The translations under genes were made by a program, and so were the position numbers. This document shows positions 22,583 to 25,405 of a stretch of DNA of 25,405 nucleotides, one piece after another. The notes beneath the pieces were generated by a model that saw nothing but the letters and a program-made list of their open reading frames with translations, was not told the origin of the DNA and searched no databases. The DNA lies in contig CAZHPZ010000015.1 in assembly GCA_964534905.1 (NCBI GenBank), positions 1-25,405 of the forward strand. Direction: 5' to 3'. Numbering within the stretch: the stretch's first letter is position 1; each line of letters begins with the position of its first letter. This DNA comes from RGIG4608 sp964534905 (GTDB lineage: Bacteria; Bacillota; Clostridia; Oscillospirales; CAG-272).

Positions 22583-23505
22583 ATGTTATAGAAACTCGAA
22601 ATTTAACAAAGGACTACGGAAACGGCAGAGGAATATTCGGACTTGACTTAGGAATACAAGAGGGCGAAATGGTTGGATATGTTGGAACAAACGGAAGCGG
22701 AAAAACAACTACGATCCGCCACATTATGGGCTTTTTGAAGCCGTCGTCGGGCGAGGCTTTGGTCACAGGGCTGTCATCTTGGGAGCATTCAAGCGAAATT
22801 GTCAAAAAAATAGGCTATGTCCCGGGTGAAATAGCCTTTCCCGACCTGAAAACGGGCATTGATTTTTTAAAGTGTCAAGCAGATTTTTCGGGACTTTACG
22901 ATATGTCGTACGCAAATGAGCTTATTGAAAGGCTCCAGCTTGATCCGCGTGCCAATTTAAAGCGAATGAGCAAGGGCATGAAACAAAAAACAGCGCTTGT
23001 CGCCGCACTTATGAACGATGCTCCCATCATAATACTCGACGAGCCGACAACGGGCTTGGATCCGCTTATGCGTGCCACTTTTTTGGACATTATCAGGGAG
23101 GAGCACCAAAAGGGCAAGACCGTCTTTATGAGCAGTCACAGCTTTGACGAGCTTGAAAAGACCTGCGACAAGGTCGCACTCATTAACAACGGACAAATCG
23201 TTGATGTTTGTGATATGAACAACATACGCAAACGTCCTATCAAGGACTTCAAGATAGAATTTCATACCTCGGAGGATTATAGAAGATTCTTGTGCGAAAA
23301 TTATGATATAATTCGTTTGCAAGAGCAATACAATCAGGTCACAATTCGCATTCAAGCGCAAGATACGGCAAGGCTTCTCGGAGTTTTGCACAACTACAGT
23401 GTAAAATTCATCTCGGAATTGCCCTACACTCTCGAAATGCATTTCAAGAGCATTTTATTCTCAAAGCAAGATAATTCAAAGGAGCAAAAAAACAATGTTC
23501 AGTAA
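22579..23505 (+). CDS. ABC transporter ATP-binding protein, second of two
   Basis: A 308-residue ATPase clearly homologous to the previous gene, with the same order of motifs: Walker A GTNGSGKT (residues 36-43), signature MSKGMKQK (from about 130), Walker B IILDEP with Asp154 and Glu155, and switch SSHSFDELE. All catalytic residues are present in both ATPases, so a heterodimer with two competent sites is likely. Both carry an unusual RIFG/GRGVF-type N-terminal segment (DYGNGRGIFGLDL here, DYGFGRGVFDVSI in the first), which suggests they arose by duplication within one family. Its end overlaps the permease start by 11 bases. Confidence 0.94.
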   Translation: MNVIETRNLTKDYGNGRGIFGLDLGIQEGEMVGYVGTNGSGKTTTIRHIMGFLKPSSGEALVTGLSSWEHSSEIVKKIGYVPGEIAFPDLKTGIDFLKCQADFSGLYDMSYANELIERLQLDPRANLKRMSKGMKQKTALVAALMNDAPIIILDEPTTGLDPLMRATFLDIIREEHQKGKTVFMSSHSFDELEKTCDKVALINNGQIVDVCDMNNIRKRPIKDFKIEFHTSEDYRRFLCENYDIIRLQEQYNQVTIRIQAQDTARLLGVLHNYSVKFISELPYTLEMHFKSILFSKQDNSKEQKNNVQ

Positions 23506-25303
23506 AGCTTTATTCAAACAGTCCTGTAAGGCAAACGGAGCAATGTGGACAATCATCACATTCGCTACCTGCTTTATGCTTTCCTGCGTTATGCTGATTT
23601 CCGGTAACGGAAATATCGGAGCGGTAAAGAATTCCATCCAAGACACGATAATAACAAAGGAAATTGATTCTCAAATACAAAGCCGTGCACTCTCATATTA
23701 TGAAAACGCAAGTGACGGTCTTTTGATGTTCGACAGCATTTTTATCGAAAACGCAACGGATACTATTTCTTATCTCGTATGGCTCGGAAAGATGCCAAAG
23801 CAAAGCGATTTTACCGATTTAAATACATATTCCGCCGCAATGAGTGCTTGGCAAAGCGCAGCACCCGAAATAAAAACACAAGCGGGAGAAAAATATGCTT
23901 CTCTCATTTCGGAATGGCAAAATGCTATGCCGAAAAGAGAAACCTTTGAAAACGGCAACGATTATCTCGCGGCGCTGCAAGAATGGCAAAACAAAACTCC
24001 CGCAACGCAGCAAATTGCCATCACTACAGCTTATACCTTCGCCATTGAGACGTTGCAAACTTATATAAATGAAAAAGCCGCCGAATCGGGCTACACAGAG
24101 GATTCCGCACAGGCGCAGGAAATGCTCGGCAGTGTGATGTACACGCTAAATCCGAACGGTATGTTTGACAGCTTCTATACAGAAAATGATGAGGTCCCCC
24201 CGAGTGATTACGATATTTTGTCACTGATTTCGCATATTCTCACGGGTGATGTAGACACATATAGTTCTTCGTCTGAGCGTGAAGAATACCGCTCGGACAG
24301 ATCCGCAGACTGCTGTACAATCTTTATCTCGGGCAATATGGTCACGGAAACAAGTGTGAATGCAATGATAGACGCCCTCTCCTCATACGGCGTAAGCAAG
24401 GAAAAATACGATTCCTTCGGTTATACATACGAGTCAATTAAACATTTATCCAAAACGGCAATCGTAACATATCAAGGACGAATCGAATATGAGATTGAAA
24501 TTATAAATAAAAAACTCGCAAACGGAGAATTTGCAAGTGAGGAAGAATATAAAACGGCAATTTCGGAAAAGCAAAGAGAACTTCATTCGGACGTTTCTGC
24601 GAGCTTCCTGTCAACCTTGCCCGACACGGTTTCCGAAGCTCTTGAGGAGATCGGTCAGATGGATCTGTATACATTAGTCGTAGGCTCGATTTTCTTCAAG
24701 TTAGCAGGTCTCCTGCTTCCGATAATATATATGATTATGGCATCAAACAACTTGATATCGGGTCAGGTCGACAGTGGCTCTATGGCATACGTTCTTTCCA
24801 CCTCCACGAAAAGAGTAACGGTCGTATTCACTCAAGCGGTATACTTGATAGGCTCACTGCTTTGTATGTTCTGCTTAACCACAGTAACCGGTTGCGTTTG
24901 CCTTTCACTGGTTACAGAGGACGTAGCATTGACATATGGCAATTTGATTTTGCTTAATATCGGTGCATTTCTTGTATTGTTCGCACTTTCCGGTCTTTGC
25001 TTCCTTACTTCCTGTGTTTTCAACAGAAGCAAACGCTCTATGGCTATCGGAGGCGGTCTCAGTATATTTGCACTTGTAGCCGCCATGCTCGGATTATTCG
25101 GCAGTCCCGTGATTCCCTCCGTTGTTAGATTAAGCTCGTTGAACTATTTCAATTACGCCACGATTATCTCGTTGTTTGATGTTATCTCCATTATGGACGG
25201 CACAAACGCCTTTATTTTCAAATTCATGATTCTCGGCATTGCCGGCATCATCGGTTACATCGTAGGTTCCATCAGATTTATCAAAAAGGATCTGCCATTG
25301 TAA
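23495..25303 (+). CDS. ABC-2 type permease with a large extracytoplasmic domain
   Basis: The 602-residue product has one N-terminal helix (about 17-37), an outside domain of roughly 350 residues, and five further helices from about residue 393 to the end (VVGSIFFKLAGLLLPIIYMIM, VYLIGSLLCMF, LLNIGAFLVLFALSGLCF, SIFALVAAMLGLFG, FMILGIAGIIGYIVGSI). This is the ABC-2 export layout. The outside domain has a repeated unit: MPK-x-x-x-F...Y-x-A-A...W-Q at residues 100-125 and 145-170, 45 residues apart. ATG 23495 follows AAAGGAG. The two ATPase genes directly upstream supply energy, and the TetR gene divergent from the operon is the likely regulator. Export of a drug, lipid or peptide is the natural guess; the substrate is unknown. 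A 40-bp palindrome follows the stop. Confidence 0.9.
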   Translation: MFSKALFKQSCKANGAMWTIITFATCFMLSCVMLISGNGNIGAVKNSIQDTIITKEIDSQIQSRALSYYENASDGLLMFDSIFIENATDTISYLVWLGKMPKQSDFTDLNTYSAAMSAWQSAAPEIKTQAGEKYASLISEWQNAMPKRETFENGNDYLAALQEWQNKTPATQQIAITTAYTFAIETLQTYINEKAAESGYTEDSAQAQEMLGSVMYTLNPNGMFDSFYTENDEVPPSDYDILSLISHILTGDVDTYSSSSEREEYRSDRSADCCTIFISGNMVTETSVNAMIDALSSYGVSKEKYDSFGYTYESIKHLSKTAIVTYQGRIEYEIEIINKKLANGEFASEEEYKTAISEKQRELHSDVSASFLSTLPDTVSEALEEIGQMDLYTLVVGSIFFKLAGLLLPIIYMIMASNNLISGQVDSGSMAYVLSTSTKRVTVVFTQAVYLIGSLLCMFCLTTVTGCVCLSLVTEDVALTYGNLILLNIGAFLVLFALSGLCFLTSCVFNRSKRSMAIGGGLSIFALVAAMLGLFGSPVIPSVVRLSSLNYFNYATIISLFDVISIMDGTNAFIFKFMILGIAGIIGYIVGSIRFIKKDLPL

Positions 25304-25321
25304 TAAAAATCACATCTTATT

Positions 25322-25361
25322 AAAAATCGAAGGGATAGCCATGGCTATCCCTTCGATTTTT
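25322..25361. terminator. Perfect 40-bp palindrome, bidirectional terminator of ABC operon and tRNA
   Basis: Twenty bases from AAAAATCGAAGGG to TAGCCA are followed directly by their exact reverse complement ending CGATTTTT. A/T tracts at both ends make it a terminator on either strand. It lies between the convergent ABC permease gene and tRNA-Pro. Confidence 0.88.
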
Positions 25362-25405
25362 GGTCGGAATGACAGGACTCGAACCTGCGACATCCTGCTC
25401 CCAAA
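25361..25405 (-). tRNA. tRNA-Pro (anticodon TGG), 3' part only
   Basis: Read on the minus strand the sequence starts in the anticodon loop TTTGGGA (anticodon TGG), then stem half GCAGG, variable loop ATGTC, T arm GCAGG-TTCGAGT-CCTGT, acceptor strand CATTCCG, discriminator A and encoded CCA. The 5' half (D arm and acceptor partner CGGAATG) lies beyond the window end, so the acceptor and anticodon pairings cannot be checked here. Confidence 0.9.

Noticed and set aside
1..25405. CRISPR array, insertion sequence, prophage or defence genes
   Set aside because: No regularly spaced repeats, transposase, integrase, phage structural gene or nuclease motif was seen on either strand.

Overview
The window looks like a scaffold from an uncultured anaerobic Clostridia-type Bacillota, probably a gut-type metagenome assembly. 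Support: strong AAGGAGG ribosome sites, sigma-A promoters of TTGACA-17-TATAAT type, moderate GC, ATG/TTG starts, fermentative and ferredoxin/flavin enzymes (iron alcohol dehydrogenase, Rnf-like proteins, NfnAB), a clostridial-type oligoendopeptidase F, and a 100-N scaffold gap.

Region 1 (1-660) is the 3' end of an iron-containing alcohol dehydrogenase, closed by a good terminator. Region 2 (about 800-11280) is the centrepiece. One promoter (803-832) and a closely packed run of genes lead to a terminator at 11252. The order is: a membrane-anchored protein with two copies of an unrecognised extracytoplasmic domain; an ApbE flavin transferase; rnfC, rnfD, rnfG (with two FMN-binding domains), rnfE and rnfA; a small NusG-domain-II protein; a Gx/heptaprenyl-diphosphate-synthase-component-I-like membrane protein; and the two subunits of an Nfn-type transhydrogenase. 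This is not a normal Rnf complex. rnfB is missing from its usual place after rnfA, and all four membrane cysteines that hold the intramembrane [2Fe-2S] cluster in canonical RnfA and RnfE (NqrE and NqrD) are replaced by Gly or Ala. The NADH-facing Fe-S subunit RnfC and the covalent-FMN subunits D and G are kept, and the flavinylating enzyme is next door. My inference is an Rnf-derived membrane complex that moves electrons between cytoplasmic NAD(P)H and extracytoplasmic flavins without the ferredoxin arm, perhaps passing them to the two-domain surface protein or the NusG-II/Gx pair, which resemble EetA/EetB of flavin-based extracellular electron transfer loci.

Region 3 (11283-13559, minus strand) holds a small membrane protein of unknown function and pepF, each with its own promoter. 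Region 4 (13771-18206, plus) holds a ZIP metal transporter, an unusual fusion of a YitT-type membrane domain to an alpha/beta hydrolase, a flavodoxin-like iron-sulfur/FMN reductase, and a COG2509-type FAD protein. Region 5 (18250-20837) holds an EamA exporter and a TetR regulator divergent from a secreted lipoprotein hydrolase, with candidate operators between the last two. Region 6 (20910-25303) holds a second TetR regulator divergent from a three-gene ABC exporter made of two different ATPases and one permease with a large outside domain. The window ends in a perfect 40-bp palindrome and the 3' half of a minus-strand tRNA-Pro(TGG).

The 100-N gap inside rnfD is flanked by the same 55 bases on both sides. 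Removing the Ns and one copy restores an intact 312-residue reading frame, so the gap is an assembly artefact and not a biological interruption.
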